The notes beneath the pieces are model-generated. The model was given only the letters and a program-made list of their open reading frames with translations. It searched no databases and was not told the origin of the DNA. A DNA stretch of 64,000 nt. Source: Streptomyces sp. MST-110588. Its GTDB lineage: Bacteria > Actinomycetota > Actinomycetes > Streptomycetales > Streptomycetaceae. The stretch's first letter is position 1; each line of letters begins with the position of its first letter. A program made the translations under genes and the position numbers. Shown here one piece after another: positions 44,304-53,935 of this stretch. The stretch covers positions 4,934,501 through 4,998,500 of the forward strand of contig NZ_CP074380.1 in assembly GCF_022695595.1 (NCBI RefSeq). The letters run 5' to 3'.

Positions 44304-45215
44304 ATGCCCGCCACCACCCGCACCTGGGCCCCGCCCGGCCCCTGCGACCTCGAACGCACCCTGTGCGTCCTGGGCCGCGGACCCGGCGACCCGGCCTTCG
44401 CGGTGGACCGGGGCGTCCTGTGGCGCGCCAGCCGTACACCCCAGGGACCGGGCACCCTGTGCGTCCGGGCCCTGCGGGGCGAGGGACTGATCGAGGCCGA
44501 GGCATGGGGGCCCGGCGCCGCATGGCTGCTGGACGGGCTGCCGGCCCTGCTGGGCGCCGCCGACGACCCGTCGGCCTTCGTCCCCCGCCACCGCGTCGTC
44601 CACGAGGCCCGGCGCCGCCACCCGGGCGTCCGGCTGGCCCGTACCGGACTGGTGCTGGAGTCGCTGATCCCCTCGGTCCTGGAGCAGAAGGTCACCAGTG
44701 ACGAGGCGTACCGCGCCTGGCGGCTGCTCCTCCAGCGGCACGGCGAGCCCGCGCCCGGCCCCAGGGAGCGGATGCGGGTGATGCCCGACCCCGCCGGCTG
44801 GGCGATGATCCCCTCCTGGGAGTGGCACCGGGCGGGCGTGGACGCCAAGCGCTCGGACACCGTCGTACGGGCCGCCCGGGTGGCCCGCCGCCTCGAAGAG
44901 GCCGCGGCCATGGACCTGCCCGAGGCGAGCCGGCGCCTCCAGGCCGTCCCCGGCATCGGCCCCTGGACGGCGGCGGAGACCCTTCAGCGCGCCAACGGCG
45001 CCCCGGACGCGATCACGGTCGGCGACCTCCACCTCCCGAAGATCATCGGCTACGCGCTCACCGGGCGCCGGGGCACGACCGACGAGGAGATGCTCGAACT
45101 CCTGGCCCCGTACGAGGGCCAGCGGCACCGCGCGGCCCGGCTGATCCTGCTGTCGGGGCGCACACCGCCACGGCGCGCGCCCCGCTTCCCCGTGGGGGAC
45201 ATCGCCCGGCTGTGA
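44304..45215 (+). CDS. AlkA-like DNA-3-methyladenine glycosylase (HhH-GPD)
   Basis: A 303-aa base-excision repair glycosylase. The N-terminal half resembles the AlkA beta domain. The helix-hairpin-helix reads RLQAVPGIGPWTAAET and the catalytic Asp is in ITVGDLHLPKIIGY, the HhH-GPD layout. It would remove alkylated purines from DNA. The C-terminus is a short basic tail. The ATG at 44304 opens MPATTRTWAPPG. It stands between guanylyltransferase and F420 genes with no functional link evident. Confidence 0.9.
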   Translation: MPATTRTWAPPGPCDLERTLCVLGRGPGDPAFAVDRGVLWRASRTPQGPGTLCVRALRGEGLIEAEAWGPGAAWLLDGLPALLGAADDPSAFVPRHRVVHEARRRHPGVRLARTGLVLESLIPSVLEQKVTSDEAYRAWRLLLQRHGEPAPGPRERMRVMPDPAGWAMIPSWEWHRAGVDAKRSDTVVRAARVARRLEEAAAMDLPEASRRLQAVPGIGPWTAAETLQRANGAPDAITVGDLHLPKIIGYALTGRRGTTDEEMLELLAPYEGQRHRAARLILLSGRTPPRRAPRFPVGDIARL

Positions 45216-45221
45216 GGACTG

Positions 45222-45242
45222 CGCCCGGTTGCCGGCCGGGCG
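45222..45242. terminator. Short hairpin between convergent glycosylase and fbiB
   Basis: CGCCCGG and CCGGGCG pair around a 7-base loop in the 72-bp gap between the two converging genes. The stem is only 7 bp, so the call is moderate. Confidence 0.5.
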
Positions 45243-45287
45243 GAATCCGTCACCCGTGACCCCGTATCACGGCGTACGGCGTGGCGG

Positions 45288-46667
45288 TCAGCGGACGAGG
45301 ACGAAGCCGTCGGCGTCCCGGGCCGGCCGGGCCGGCGGCGCCTGGGCCGGCCGCCCCACGGCCACCGCGCCCATCGGGTCCCAGGTGCCGGGCAGCTCCA
45401 GGACCTCCCGTACGACGTCCCGGCAGAACATCGTCGAGGAGATCCACGCCGAGCCCAGCCGCTCCCCGGCGAGCGCGACCAGGAAGTTCTGGATGCCCGC
45501 GCCGTTGGCGACGACGAACATCTCCCGCTCGGCCGCGTTGCGCCGCTCGTCCGGATAGGTGTGCGAGCCGTCCATGACCAGGCAGGGCACCACCAGGTAC
45601 GGCGCCTTGCGCAGCACGTCACCGCGCCGCACCCGCTTGGCGATGGACTCCTCGCCGAAGCCGTCCCCGCGCAGATCGGCGATCCAGGCGTCGCGCATGG
45701 CGTCCAGCAGCCGCAGCCGGGTCTCGGGGGACTCCAGCAGCACGAACCGCCAGGGCGTCGTGTGGTGCGGGGCCGGGGCGGTGAGCGCCGCGGCGACCGC
45801 CCGCCGCACCGCGCCGCCGTCCACCGGATCGTCGGTGAACTCCCGCACCGTACGGCGCAGCGTCACCGCCTCCCGTACGGCCTCGGAGGTGCCCAGGCGG
45901 AACATGTCGTCCGCGGCGCCCCGCACCATCGCCCGCGCGCCGGGGGCCTCCTGCTCGGACCGGACGTCCTGTCCGGGCCGGTCGTCCGGCCCGCTTCGGC
46001 CGTCTTCCGCAGGGCCGGCGGTCACCACGTGGGACAGGCCGCGCACCACCGCGACCGGCAGCCCGTCCGCCTTGCCCTTGACCAGGTCACCGGCGGCGGC
46101 CAGCTCGTCGGCCACCGCCACCACCGTCGCGCTCAGCGGATTGCCGTACGCGTCCTGGCCGCCCCGCAGGTCCTCCAGCACCCGGACGCCGGCCGCGCCG
46201 ATCGCCATGTCCGTCAGCCCGGCGCGCCACGGCCGCCCGGCGGTGTCGCTGACCACGACGCCCACGTTCACGCCGAGCGCCGTGCGCAGTTCCTCCCTGA
46301 TGGCCCGCGCCGAGGCGTCCGGGTCCTCCGGCAGCAGCAGCACGGTCCCGGCGGGTGTGTTGGAGGCGTCGACCCCGGCCGCGGCCATGACCAGGCCGAG
46401 CCGGTTCTCCACGATCCGCAGCGTCCCGCGCCGCGCCACGACCCGTACGGTCTCCTGGTCGATGGCCGCCTCGCGGTCGACGGCCTCCAGCATCCGGCCC
46501 TCCGCCTTGCTGACGATCTTGGAGGTCACCAGCAGGATGTCGCCGTCGGCGAGCCCCGGCAGCCCCTCCGCCGTGGCAGCCGCGGCGATCAGCTTGGCGA
46601 GGTCGTCACCGGCCTGCACCTGAGGCATGCCGGGCAGCGCCCAGACCCGGTAGGACGGCACGGTCAC
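45288..46667 (-). CDS. fbiB: Bifunctional F420:L-glutamate ligase / nitroreductase-like FbiB
   Basis: A 459-aa two-domain enzyme of coenzyme F420 synthesis. Residues 1-215 are the CofE-like gamma-glutamyl ligase ([49 protein letters not shown]). A charged linker of about 25 residues follows. Residues 260-459 are an FMN nitroreductase-like domain ([45 protein letters not shown]) that reduces dehydro-F420 in known FbiB proteins. The GTG at 46667 overlaps the fbiA stop (GTGA), so the pair is coupled. Confidence 0.95.
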   Translation of the reverse strand: MTVPSYRVWALPGMPQVQAGDDLAKLIAAAATAEGLPGLADGDILLVTSKIVSKAEGRMLEAVDREAAIDQETVRVVARRGTLRIVENRLGLVMAAAGVDASNTPAGTVLLLPEDPDASARAIREELRTALGVNVGVVVSDTAGRPWRAGLTDMAIGAAGVRVLEDLRGGQDAYGNPLSATVVAVADELAAAGDLVKGKADGLPVAVVRGLSHVVTAGPAEDGRSGPDDRPGQDVRSEQEAPGARAMVRGAADDMFRLGTSEAVREAVTLRRTVREFTDDPVDGGAVRRAVAAALTAPAPHHTTPWRFVLLESPETRLRLLDAMRDAWIADLRGDGFGEESIAKRVRRGDVLRKAPYLVVPCLVMDGSHTYPDERRNAAEREMFVVANGAGIQNFLVALAGERLGSAWISSTMFCRDVVREVLELPGTWDPMGAVAVGRPAQAPPARPARDADGFVLVR

Positions 46668-47665
46668 GCGCGGACCTCCTCGGCGAGCGCCAGGGCCTCG
46701 CGGGCCATCGCGGCGGCGGCCTGAACGTCCGTCATCATCAGCGGTACGGCCCGGCAGCGGATGCCCGCGGCCTCGACCCGGGCGACCGTGTCCGCGTCCA
46801 CGGTGTCCACCAGCCAGCCGTCCAGCAGCCCGGAACCGTAGTGCTGGGCGACGGCCGCCGCGGTCGCCTCGACGCCCACCGCCGCCAGCACCTTGTCCGC
46901 CATGCCGCGCACCGGCGCGTCCCCGACGATCGGCGACAGACCGACCACCGGCACCCCGGCGTCCGCGATGGCCTCCCGGATGCCCGGCACCGCCAGGATC
47001 GTGCCGATGCTCACCACCGGGTTGGACGGCGGGAAGAGGATCACGTCCGCCTCGCCGATCGCCTCCAGCACGCCCGGCGCCGGCTTGGCCTGGTCGGCGC
47101 CGACCGGCACGATCGCGTGCGCCGGGACCGAGGCCCGCAGCCGTACCCAGTACTCCTGGAAGTGGATCGCCTTGCGCTCGCCGGCGCCGTCGGCCTCACC
47201 GTCCGTACCTCCGGCCGTGTCCTGGGAGGGCAGCGTGACGGCGACATGGGTCTCCACGCGGTCGTCCGACATCGGCAGCAGCCGCACCCCGGGCTTCCAC
47301 CGCGCGCACAGCGCCTCGGTCACCGCGCTCAGCGGGTAGCCGGCGCCGAGCATCTGCGTACGGACGATGTGGGTGGCGAAGTCGCGGTCGCCGAGCCCGA
47401 ACCAGTCCGGGCCCACGCCGTAGGCCGCCAGTTCCTCCTTGACGTGGAAGGACTCCTCCGTACGGCCCCAGCCCTGCTCCTCGTTGATGCCGCCGCCGAG
47501 CGTGTACATCACGGTGTCGAGGTCGGGACAGACCTTCAGTCCGAACAGGTGGATGTCGTCACCGGTGTTGCCGATGACGGTGATGTCCGTGTCCGGAGCC
47601 GCTGCTTTCAGACCCCGCAGGAAGCGGGCGCCGCCGATACCGCCGGCCAGAACCACAATGCGCAT
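46664..47665 (-). CDS. fbiA: 2-phospho-L-lactate transferase FbiA
   Basis: A 333-aa CofD-family enzyme joining the phospho(enol)pyruvyl or lactyl-phosphate unit to the deazaflavin Fo to make (dehydro-)F420-0. Signatures are [79 protein letters not shown]. An acidic insertion ([18 protein letters not shown]) lies near residue 165. The ATG at 47665 is followed at once by MRIVVLAGG. It forms an operon with fbiB; fbiC is not in the window. Confidence 0.95.
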   Translation of the reverse strand: MRIVVLAGGIGGARFLRGLKAAAPDTDITVIGNTGDDIHLFGLKVCPDLDTVMYTLGGGINEEQGWGRTEESFHVKEELAAYGVGPDWFGLGDRDFATHIVRTQMLGAGYPLSAVTEALCARWKPGVRLLPMSDDRVETHVAVTLPSQDTAGGTDGEADGAGERKAIHFQEYWVRLRASVPAHAIVPVGADQAKPAPGVLEAIGEADVILFPPSNPVVSIGTILAVPGIREAIADAGVPVVGLSPIVGDAPVRGMADKVLAAVGVEATAAAVAQHYGSGLLDGWLVDTVDADTVARVEAAGIRCRAVPLMMTDVQAAAAMAREALALAEEVRA

Positions 47666-47796
47666 GGACAGCAGTGTGTCAGTCGCGGGCCGGATCGTTG
47701 AGGGGTGGTGGCCGGGGGAGGGCCGGTGGAGTACTGAGGGGGCGCGGGGGTTCACGGAGTGCTCGCCGAGTGCTCGCGGAGGTGACGGGGCGTCGG

Positions 47797-47830
47797 GCGC
47801 CGGTTCGTGGAAGGCGCCGGTTCGTGGAAG
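47797..47830. repeat. 17-bp direct repeat, 2 copies
   Basis: GCGCCGGTTCGTGGAAG occurs twice in tandem, followed by another GCGCC, just beyond the 3' end of the cysteine dioxygenase gene and upstream of fbiA. Confidence 0.9.
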
Positions 47831-47840
47831 GCGCCTGTCC

Positions 47841-48404
47841 TCAGGGGCCGGTGGGTTGGCGGACGGCGGGCGCGTGCGCGGGGAGCGCGCCGTCGCGCAC
47901 GCCGGCGCAGTGGTGCATGGGCATCTCGGTCAGGCCGGGGAAGTAGACGTGCAGGCTGACGGCGGGTACGAGCGCGTCGTTGACGACCTCGTGGACGTAC
48001 CCGGGCGCGAAGACGTGCTGTGTCCCGGGCCGCAGGCCGCGCACCGTCTGGGTCCGCACCTGTCGCCTGCGTTCCGCTCCCCCGGCCACCGTCTGCGTAC
48101 GCTCCGTCAACTCGCCCTCCAGAACGGTGAACACGCCGAAGGACGGTCCGTGGTCGTGCAGTCCGCTGCCCTGGCCCGGCAGCCAGCTCAGCAGCCAGAC
48201 CTCGTAACCGGGACCGGTGCGCAGGCGGTGGTACCAGCGGGTGGTGGCGTCGTACCGGACGAGCGGGGCCCAGGCGGCGCGGTCGGCGGCTACTTCACGG
48301 GCCAGCCCCGCGAAGCCGGCGACGGTGGACGGGTGGGCGGGGACGGGCGGCAGCAGGTGGGGGACGGCGAGCGGGTCGCCGGCGATCTGGACGTCGCTGT
48401 TCAT
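47841..48404 (-). CDS. Cysteine dioxygenase, type I
   Basis: A 187-aa cupin enzyme oxidising L-cysteine to cysteine sulfinate with non-haem iron. Iron ligands are visible in GLHDHGPSFGVFTVLEGEL (two His) and APGYVHEVVND (third His). RWYHRLRTGPGYEVWLLSWL fits the substrate-binding start of bacterial CDO. The ATG at 48404 begins MNSDVQIAGDP; GAGGAAC lies about 10 bases upstream. A related thiol dioxygenase activity is possible. It reads away from whiB. Confidence 0.88.
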   Translation of the reverse strand: MNSDVQIAGDPLAVPHLLPPVPAHPSTVAGFAGLAREVAADRAAWAPLVRYDATTRWYHRLRTGPGYEVWLLSWLPGQGSGLHDHGPSFGVFTVLEGELTERTQTVAGGAERRRQVRTQTVRGLRPGTQHVFAPGYVHEVVNDALVPAVSLHVYFPGLTEMPMHHCAGVRDGALPAHAPAVRQPTGP

Positions 48405-49083
48405 GTGCGTGGAGTTCCTCGGCGCAAATGCTGGAGCTACGGGAATGACACGGGTGTCACGGGGCAGACGCGCCACGGCACGGTGGCGGGATGCCGCGGA
48501 TGGAGCAGAAGCAGGGGAAGAGGGCTGGAGCTCGGTGGCTTCAACAGCTCGAACAGCGACAGCGGGCCTGGGCAGCGCAGAGCGACCCGTAGGCACGGGT
48601 CAGTCGGAGCGCGGGCATCGCTGGCATGGGGTCAAGGAGACCGGGTCCCCGGCGCGATGTCAACCGGATGACCGGTTTGGTGGAAATGTTTCACCTCATC
48701 CAGTTACCCGGCGCAGAGAAAGGTTTGTGCAGTCGGGAGCGGGGAGAAGTCCGCCAGCGACCGCACCGTCAAACGCCGTTGCGTTCTTGTGACCGGAATG
48801 TGATCAAGCCCGCTTCGGTGGGTGAAGTGCAACGGTGACGCCGTCCGTCGCGTCCTTGACTGTGTGAAGGACGTGGCGGGAGGTACCGCTGAGGTTCTGT
48901 CCTATTTTTAGGTGATTTGAACACTTTCTGCATACGCTTGGTTCCGCAGAGTGAATAAGGGGCTCAATAGCAGATCTCAGCTTGACTGGCCCGGATCGGC
49001 ACACTTGTAATTTCACTCGTGTCGTTCAGCCGCCATCGATAACGGCTGCATCACGGGGACGTAAAGACAGACGAGGGGCGCAC
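48405..49083. other. Long divergent control region of cysteine dioxygenase and whiB
   Basis: These 679 bp have no credible gene. The half near whiB is clearly less GC-rich (48890-49020) and holds the probable whiB promoter. A semi-palindrome GGTGGAAATGTTTCACC lies near 48670-48690, a possible regulator site for either gene. Long leader regions are expected for a developmentally controlled gene. Confidence 0.6.
48982..49011 (+). promoter_or_regulatory. Probable whiB promoter (-35 and -10 hexamers)
   Basis: TTGACT at 48982-48987 and TGTAAT at 49006-49011 are separated by 18 bases, close to the vegetative (HrdB-type) consensus. This leaves a leader of about 65 bases before the whiB ATG. An earlier, weaker promoter may exist in the AT-rich stretch before 48960. 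Confidence 0.7.
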
Positions 49084-49347
49084 ATGACCGAGCTGTTCCA
49101 GGAATTGCTGGTCGAGGAGGCGGACGAGGAGCTCGGCTGGCAGGAGCGCGCACTGTGCGCCCAGACCGACCCCGAATCCTTCTTCCCGGAGAAGGGTGGC
49201 TCCACCCGCGAGGCCAAGAAGGTCTGCCTCGCGTGCGAGGTCCGGTCCGAATGCCTGGAGTACGCCCTCGCCAACGACGAACGCTTCGGCATCTGGGGCG
49301 GCCTGTCCGAGCGCGAGCGGCGCCGGCTGAAGAAGGCTGCCGTCTGA
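49084..49347 (+). CDS. whiB: Transcriptional regulator WhiB
   Basis: An 87-aa iron-sulfur regulator needed for septation of aerial hyphae in Streptomyces. The four cluster Cys are in ALCAQTDPESFFPEKGG, then VCLACEVRSECLEYAL. The G(V/I)WGG turn reads FGIWGGLSERERRRLKKAA with its basic DNA-binding tail. The sequence is nearly the same as the S. coelicolor WhiB I remember. The ATG at 49084 gives the standard 87 residues. It acts with WhiA and sigma factors in the late developmental programme. Its mycobacterial counterpart WhiB2 lies in the same gene neighbourhood. Confidence 0.97.
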   Translation: MTELFQELLVEEADEELGWQERALCAQTDPESFFPEKGGSTREAKKVCLACEVRSECLEYALANDERFGIWGGLSERERRRLKKAAV

Positions 49348-49894
49348 GAGGGTCCGTCCGACCCGGAACCATCCGAACGGAATCCGGCTGATCCGGTACC
49401 CCGTCCGACCGGAACCGGTCCGAACGGATCTGAACCGGTCCGAACCGGGAGCCGGCCGTTTCCGGCCGCACCGTTCCGGGGCCCGTCCGACCGGGCCCGC
49501 GTGATTCGACGGGCGCGTACGGCAGATCCGTACGGACATCCGTACGGCGTGCCCGTACGTCCACTTCCTCCGGCCCGGCGCGCGCTCGCCCACCCGGCCG
49601 CCCCGGCACCCGGCCGCCGCGCCCTGCCAGGCGTATCCGTCCCGCTTCCTGCGGACCTGCTTCCTCCGGCGTCCCGAACGGTGCGCGCCGCCCCCGGCCG
49701 CCGTATGCCCGCCGTCGCATACAAAGCGTGCGGGTCGCGTACGAGCCGTCCGGCGTGTCGCCGTGAGCCATTAGTGTGGGGCCCCGTCCGGAGACGCACC
49801 AACGCCCCCACAGGGCGCGCGCGTCCACCGCAGTCAGCAGCGCAGCGCTATGCCGGGGGAGGACCCCCAGACCCCGGGGAGGGCCCGTACCTCG
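49348..49894. other. Gene-poor gap after whiB with 20-bp repeat
   Basis: These 547 bp hold no convincing gene. A 20-bp unit containing GAACCGGTCCGAAC occurs twice in tandem at 49411-49450. The word CCGTACGG occurs several times between 49510 and 49560. No clear terminator for whiB was found; GC-rich inverted words around 49450-49490 may serve. Confidence 0.6.
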
Positions 49895-52800
49895 ATGTCC
49901 GTGCACAGTCAGTCGGCCGCGCAGACCGACCCCCACGCAGCCACCCCCGAATTCCCGCGGCACGTCGTCACCGCCGTGCTCGTCTCCCACGACAGTGCCC
50001 GCTGGCTGCCCGACGCGCTGGCCGGACTGCTCGGCCAGGAACGCCCCGTACAGAGCATCGTCGCCGCCGACACCGGCAGCGCGGACGACTCCGCCCAACT
50101 GCTGAGAGAGGCCCTCGGCGACGAACGCGTGCTGCACCTGGCCCGCCGCTCCGGTTTCGGCACCGCCGTCGACGAAGCGGTCCGCACGGCCCCCGTCCTG
50201 ACGCCGCAGGACCTGCCCTACCTCCAGCGCCCCAGCGGCTGGGACCCCGTCAGCCGCACCTGGCGCGACGAGGCGTTCGACATGCCGGAACTCCCGCACG
50301 GCGAACCCGTCCAGTGGCTGTGGCTGCTGCACGACGACTGCGCGCCCGAACCCGACGCCCTCGCCGAGCTGCTGCGGGTCGCCGACGCCAGCCCCGCAAC
50401 CGCCGTCCTGGGTCCCAAACTGCGGAGCTGGTACGACCGTCGGCAGCTCCTGGAAGCGGGCGTCAGCATCGCCCGCAGCGGGCGCCGCTGGACGGGCCTG
50501 GACCGGCGCGAGCAGGACCAGGGCCAGCACGACCAGGTCCGGCCGGTCCTGTCCGTCTCGACCGCCGGCATGCTCATCCGCCGCGACGTGTACGAGCAGT
50601 TGGGCGGCTTCGACCGGCGGCTGCCCCTGATGCGGGACGACGTCGACCTGTGCTGGCGCGCCCAGGCCGCCGGACACCAGGTGCTCGTCGCCCCGGACGC
50701 GGTGCTCCGGCACGCCGAGGCGTCCGCCCGCGAGCGCCGCCCCATCGACTGCGTGGGCCGCTCGGCGACCCGCCCGGCGCCCGGCCAGGGCGCCGGCGCC
50801 AAACGCTTCACCTCGCGCGGCGCCGGCCCGCACCGCGTGGACAAGGCGGGCGCCGTCTACACCCTGCTCGCCAATACGCGCGGGGCCCTGCTGCCCTACG
50901 TCCTGCTGCGGATCGTTCTGGGCACGCTGCTGCGGGTGCTGGCCTACCTGGTCGGCAAGGCGCCCGGACAGGCCGTCGACGAACTCGCCGGCCTCATCGG
51001 GACGCTGCTGCGCCCGGGGAAGATCCTGGCCGCCCGGCGCGTACGGGGCCGGCCCGCGGTACCGGCGAGCGAGCTGCGGCCTCTCTTCCCGCCGCCCGGC
51101 GCGACCGTACGGGCCACCGTCGAACAGTTCGCGAGCAACTTCGGCGCACGCTCCACGGCCGAGACCGCCCCGGCCGGGCGGCACGGCGCCGTGGAGTCCG
51201 GACCCGGCGGCGAGGACGCCGACTTCCTGGAGGTCGAGCAGTTCGCGCGGCTCAAGCGGATCGCCCGCCGCCCCGCGCCGGTGCTCTTCGCCGTCCTGCT
51301 GCTGGTCTCCCTCATCGCCTGCCGCGGTCTGGTCGGTACGGGCGCACTGGCGGGCGGGGCGCTGCTGCCCGCGCCCGCCGGCGCCTCCGGCCTGTGGTCC
51401 TCCTACCTCGATGGCTGGCACCCGGTCGGCGTCGGCGGCGTCGCCGACGCGCCGCCCTACCTGGCGGTCCTCGCCCTGGTGGCGAACCTCTTCCTCGGCA
51501 GCACCGGCGCCGCCTTGACCGTCCTGCTGGTCTGCTCGGTGCCGCTGGCCGGCCTGAGCGCCTACTTCGCCTCCCGGCCGCTGGTCACCTCCCGCCTCCT
51601 GCGGGCCTGGGGAAGCGTGGTGTACGCGTTCCTGCCCGCCGTCACCGGCGCGCTGGCGGGCGGTCGCGTGGGCACCGCCGTCCTGGCCGTCCTGCTGCCG
51701 CTGACGGCCCGGGCCGCGGTCGCGGCGAGCGGGCTGCGGCTGGAGCCCGGGGCGCGGCCGGGCTGGCGGGCCGTATGGGCGTACGCGCTGCTGCTGACCC
51801 TCACCACCGCCTTCACGCCGGTGGTGTGGCCGCTGGCGGTGGTGCTCGGGGCCGGGCTGATGGCGGTACGGCTGCTGGGCGGGCGCGGGGGCGTGGGCGG
51901 TCGCAAGGGCGGGCGCGGCGGACCGGGCGGCGGGTCCGGTGCCGGTGCGGGTGCCGGTGGCGGTGGCGGACTCGGGGGCGGGCTGCTCGCCCACGGGCTG
52001 CGTCTGCTCGCCGTGGTCCTCACCCCCCTCGTCGTCCTCGCCCCCTGGTCCCTGTCGCTGCTGGCCCACCCCGCCCGCCTCCTCCAGGAAGCCGGACTGG
52101 AGGACGGCGCCGGCCGGGCGAGCGCGCTGGACCTGCTGGGACTGAGCCCGGGCGGGCCGAAGGCGGCGGGCGGCGTCCTGCTGCTGGGCATCGTGCTGGC
52201 CGCACTCGCCGCCACGCTGCGCGACGGGCGGCAGCTCGCCATCCGTACGGCCTGGGGCGCGGCGCTGACCGGCCTGCTGTTCGCGGTGTGGACCAACGGC
52301 TCCCACTGGGCCGGGCCCGCCGTCCTCGTCTACGGGCTGGCGCTGCTGTGCGCCGCCGCGGTCGGCGCGGAGGGCATCCGTACCCGCATGACGGCGCTGG
52401 GCTTCGGCTGGAAGCAGCCGGTCGCGGTGCTCATCGCGCTCAGCGCCGTACTCGCTCCCCTGTACGCGGCCGTGAGCTGGATGATCACCGGCGCGGCCGG
52501 GCCGCTGGAGCGGCGCGACCCCGTACAGGTACCGGCGTTCGTGGCGGAGGAGTCCGCGACCTCCGACCGGGCCCGCACCCTGGTCCTGGACGGCACGGCC
52601 GACCGGGTCTCCTACACCCTCGTACGCGGCTCCGGGGCGAGCCTGGGCGACGCGGACCTCGCCGCCGAGGCGGGCGAGGACCAGCGGCTCGGCGGCGTCG
52701 TCGGCAACCTCGTGGCGGGCTCCGGCGCGGACCAGACCAGCCGGCTCGGCGGCTACGCGGTGCGCTACGTCCTGCTGCGGCCCGGAGCGCCGCGCGAGAT

Positions 52801-53935
52801 CGGCCGGGTGCTGGACAGGACGCCGGGCCTGACCCGGCTCAGCCAGGAGGACGGCAGCGCGCTGTGGCGCCTGGACCAGCGGGTCTCGCGGGTGTCGATC
52901 GTCTCCGGCGCGGGGACGGGCACGGGCGGTACGGCGACGGGCGGTACGGCGACGGGCGGCGCGGGGAAGGACGGTGCGCGCCCGCAGGAGGCGGTGCCGG
53001 TCGCGGCGGAGCCGGTCGAGGCGCACACCAAGCTGCCCGACGGGCCCGACGGCCGGGTGCTGCGCATCGCGGACGCGGCCGACCCGGGCTGGCAGGCCAC
53101 CTTGGACGGCAAACCGCTCAAGGCGGTGACGCTGGACGGCTGGGCACAGGGCTTCGAACTCCCGGCGAACGGCGGCCGGCTGGACCTCACCCACGAGGAC
53201 CCGCTCGGCCGTACCGCCTGGCTGTGGGCCCAGGGCCTGCTCGCCGTCGTCCTGGTGGTGCTCGCGCTGCCGGGCCGCCGCCGGGAGGTCGACGACGACC
53301 TGCCCGAGGAGGGCCCGGCCGCGGTGTCCGTGCGACCGGTCGCGGGGGAGGGCCGCCGGGCGCGCAGGCTCCGCGCGGCGGCACAGGCGGAGGGTCCCGG
53401 CGCGGGGCCGGCCGCGGATGTCGTGGCAGCGGGTGCTGCGGGAGCGCGTACGGGCGAGGAGCCGGCGGCCGTTCCGTACGTGCCGCAGCAGTCGGCGCAG
53501 CCCGGGCAGGCCGGGCAGGCCGGGCAGGAGAACCACGGGCCGAAGGACCACGGGCAGGCGCGGGAGCCGCAGCACCCGCACCAGAGGTACGAGGAGTGGC
53601 AGCCGCAGCAGGCGTACGCACAAGAAGACCCGTACGCGAGCGGGGTGTACGGGCAGCAGCAGGCACCGGCGGACCCGTACCAGGCGGACCGATACCAGGC
53701 GGGTGCGTACCAAGAGGTTTCCTACCAGGCCGATCCGTACCAGGTGTATTCGTATGAATCCGCCCCGTACGACGCGTATCAGTACGCGCAGCCACAGGAG
53801 CAGGCGCAGGTACCGGACCAGGCGCAGGGCCGGACACAGCAACCGGTACAGCCGCCGGCCCAGCGCTACGGCGACGGCACGATGTTCGACGGCTCCTACC
53901 CCGAGCCCCGTCGCGACGGGAGCGACCACCAGTGA
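49895..53935 (+). CDS. Giant membrane glycosyltransferase (GT2 plus polytopic domain)
   Basis: A 1346-aa protein. Residues 1-290 are a GT2 catalytic domain (VVTAVLVSHDSARWLPDALA, VAADTGSADDSAQLL, LWLLHDDCAPEPDALAEL, LMRDDVDLCWRAQAAGHQ). From about 390 to 900 there are ten or more hydrophobic helices, then an extracellular-type domain (GADQTSRLGGYAVRYVLLRP, ADPGWQATLDGKPLKAVTLD) and a last helix. The final 200 residues are Gln/Tyr/Pro-rich (DPYASGVYGQQQAPADPYQ). The ATG at 49895 starts MSVHSQSA; an ATG at 49850 is possible. It probably builds or exports a wall glycan. The stop overlaps the DUF5719 start. Confidence 0.88.
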   Translation: MSVHSQSAAQTDPHAATPEFPRHVVTAVLVSHDSARWLPDALAGLLGQERPVQSIVAADTGSADDSAQLLREALGDERVLHLARRSGFGTAVDEAVRTAPVLTPQDLPYLQRPSGWDPVSRTWRDEAFDMPELPHGEPVQWLWLLHDDCAPEPDALAELLRVADASPATAVLGPKLRSWYDRRQLLEAGVSIARSGRRWTGLDRREQDQGQHDQVRPVLSVSTAGMLIRRDVYEQLGGFDRRLPLMRDDVDLCWRAQAAGHQVLVAPDAVLRHAEASARERRPIDCVGRSATRPAPGQGAGAKRFTSRGAGPHRVDKAGAVYTLLANTRGALLPYVLLRIVLGTLLRVLAYLVGKAPGQAVDELAGLIGTLLRPGKILAARRVRGRPAVPASELRPLFPPPGATVRATVEQFASNFGARSTAETAPAGRHGAVESGPGGEDADFLEVEQFARLKRIARRPAPVLFAVLLLVSLIACRGLVGTGALAGGALLPAPAGASGLWSSYLDGWHPVGVGGVADAPPYLAVLALVANLFLGSTGAALTVLLVCSVPLAGLSAYFASRPLVTSRLLRAWGSVVYAFLPAVTGALAGGRVGTAVLAVLLPLTARAAVAASGLRLEPGARPGWRAVWAYALLLTLTTAFTPVVWPLAVVLGAGLMAVRLLGGRGGVGGRKGGRGGPGGGSGAGAGAGGGGGLGGGLLAHGLRLLAVVLTPLVVLAPWSLSLLAHPARLLQEAGLEDGAGRASALDLLGLSPGGPKAAGGVLLLGIVLAALAATLRDGRQLAIRTAWGAALTGLLFAVWTNGSHWAGPAVLVYGLALLCAAAVGAEGIRTRMTALGFGWKQPVAVLIALSAVLAPLYAAVSWMITGAAGPLERRDPVQVPAFVAEESATSDRARTLVLDGTADRVSYTLVRGSGASLGDADLAAEAGEDQRLGGVVGNLVAGSGADQTSRLGGYAVRYVLLRPGAPREIGRVLDRTPGLTRLSQEDGSALWRLDQRVSRVSIVSGAGTGTGGTATGGTATGGAGKDGARPQEAVPVAAEPVEAHTKLPDGPDGRVLRIADAADPGWQATLDGKPLKAVTLDGWAQGFELPANGGRLDLTHEDPLGRTAWLWAQGLLAVVLVVLALPGRRREVDDDLPEEGPAAVSVRPVAGEGRRARRLRAAAQAEGPGAGPAADVVAAGAAGARTGEEPAAVPYVPQQSAQPGQAGQAGQENHGPKDHGQAREPQHPHQRYEEWQPQQAYAQEDPYASGVYGQQQAPADPYQADRYQAGAYQEVSYQADPYQVYSYESAPYDAYQYAQPQEQAQVPDQAQGRTQQPVQPPAQRYGDGTMFDGSYPEPRRDGSDHQ

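Noticed and set aside
49013..53929. A 1638-codon open frame on the minus strand opposite whiB and the giant glycosyltransferase
   Set aside because: Arises from third-position GC bias of the real gene. Composition is Arg/Gly/Ala-rich with no domain, and it covers two well supported genes.
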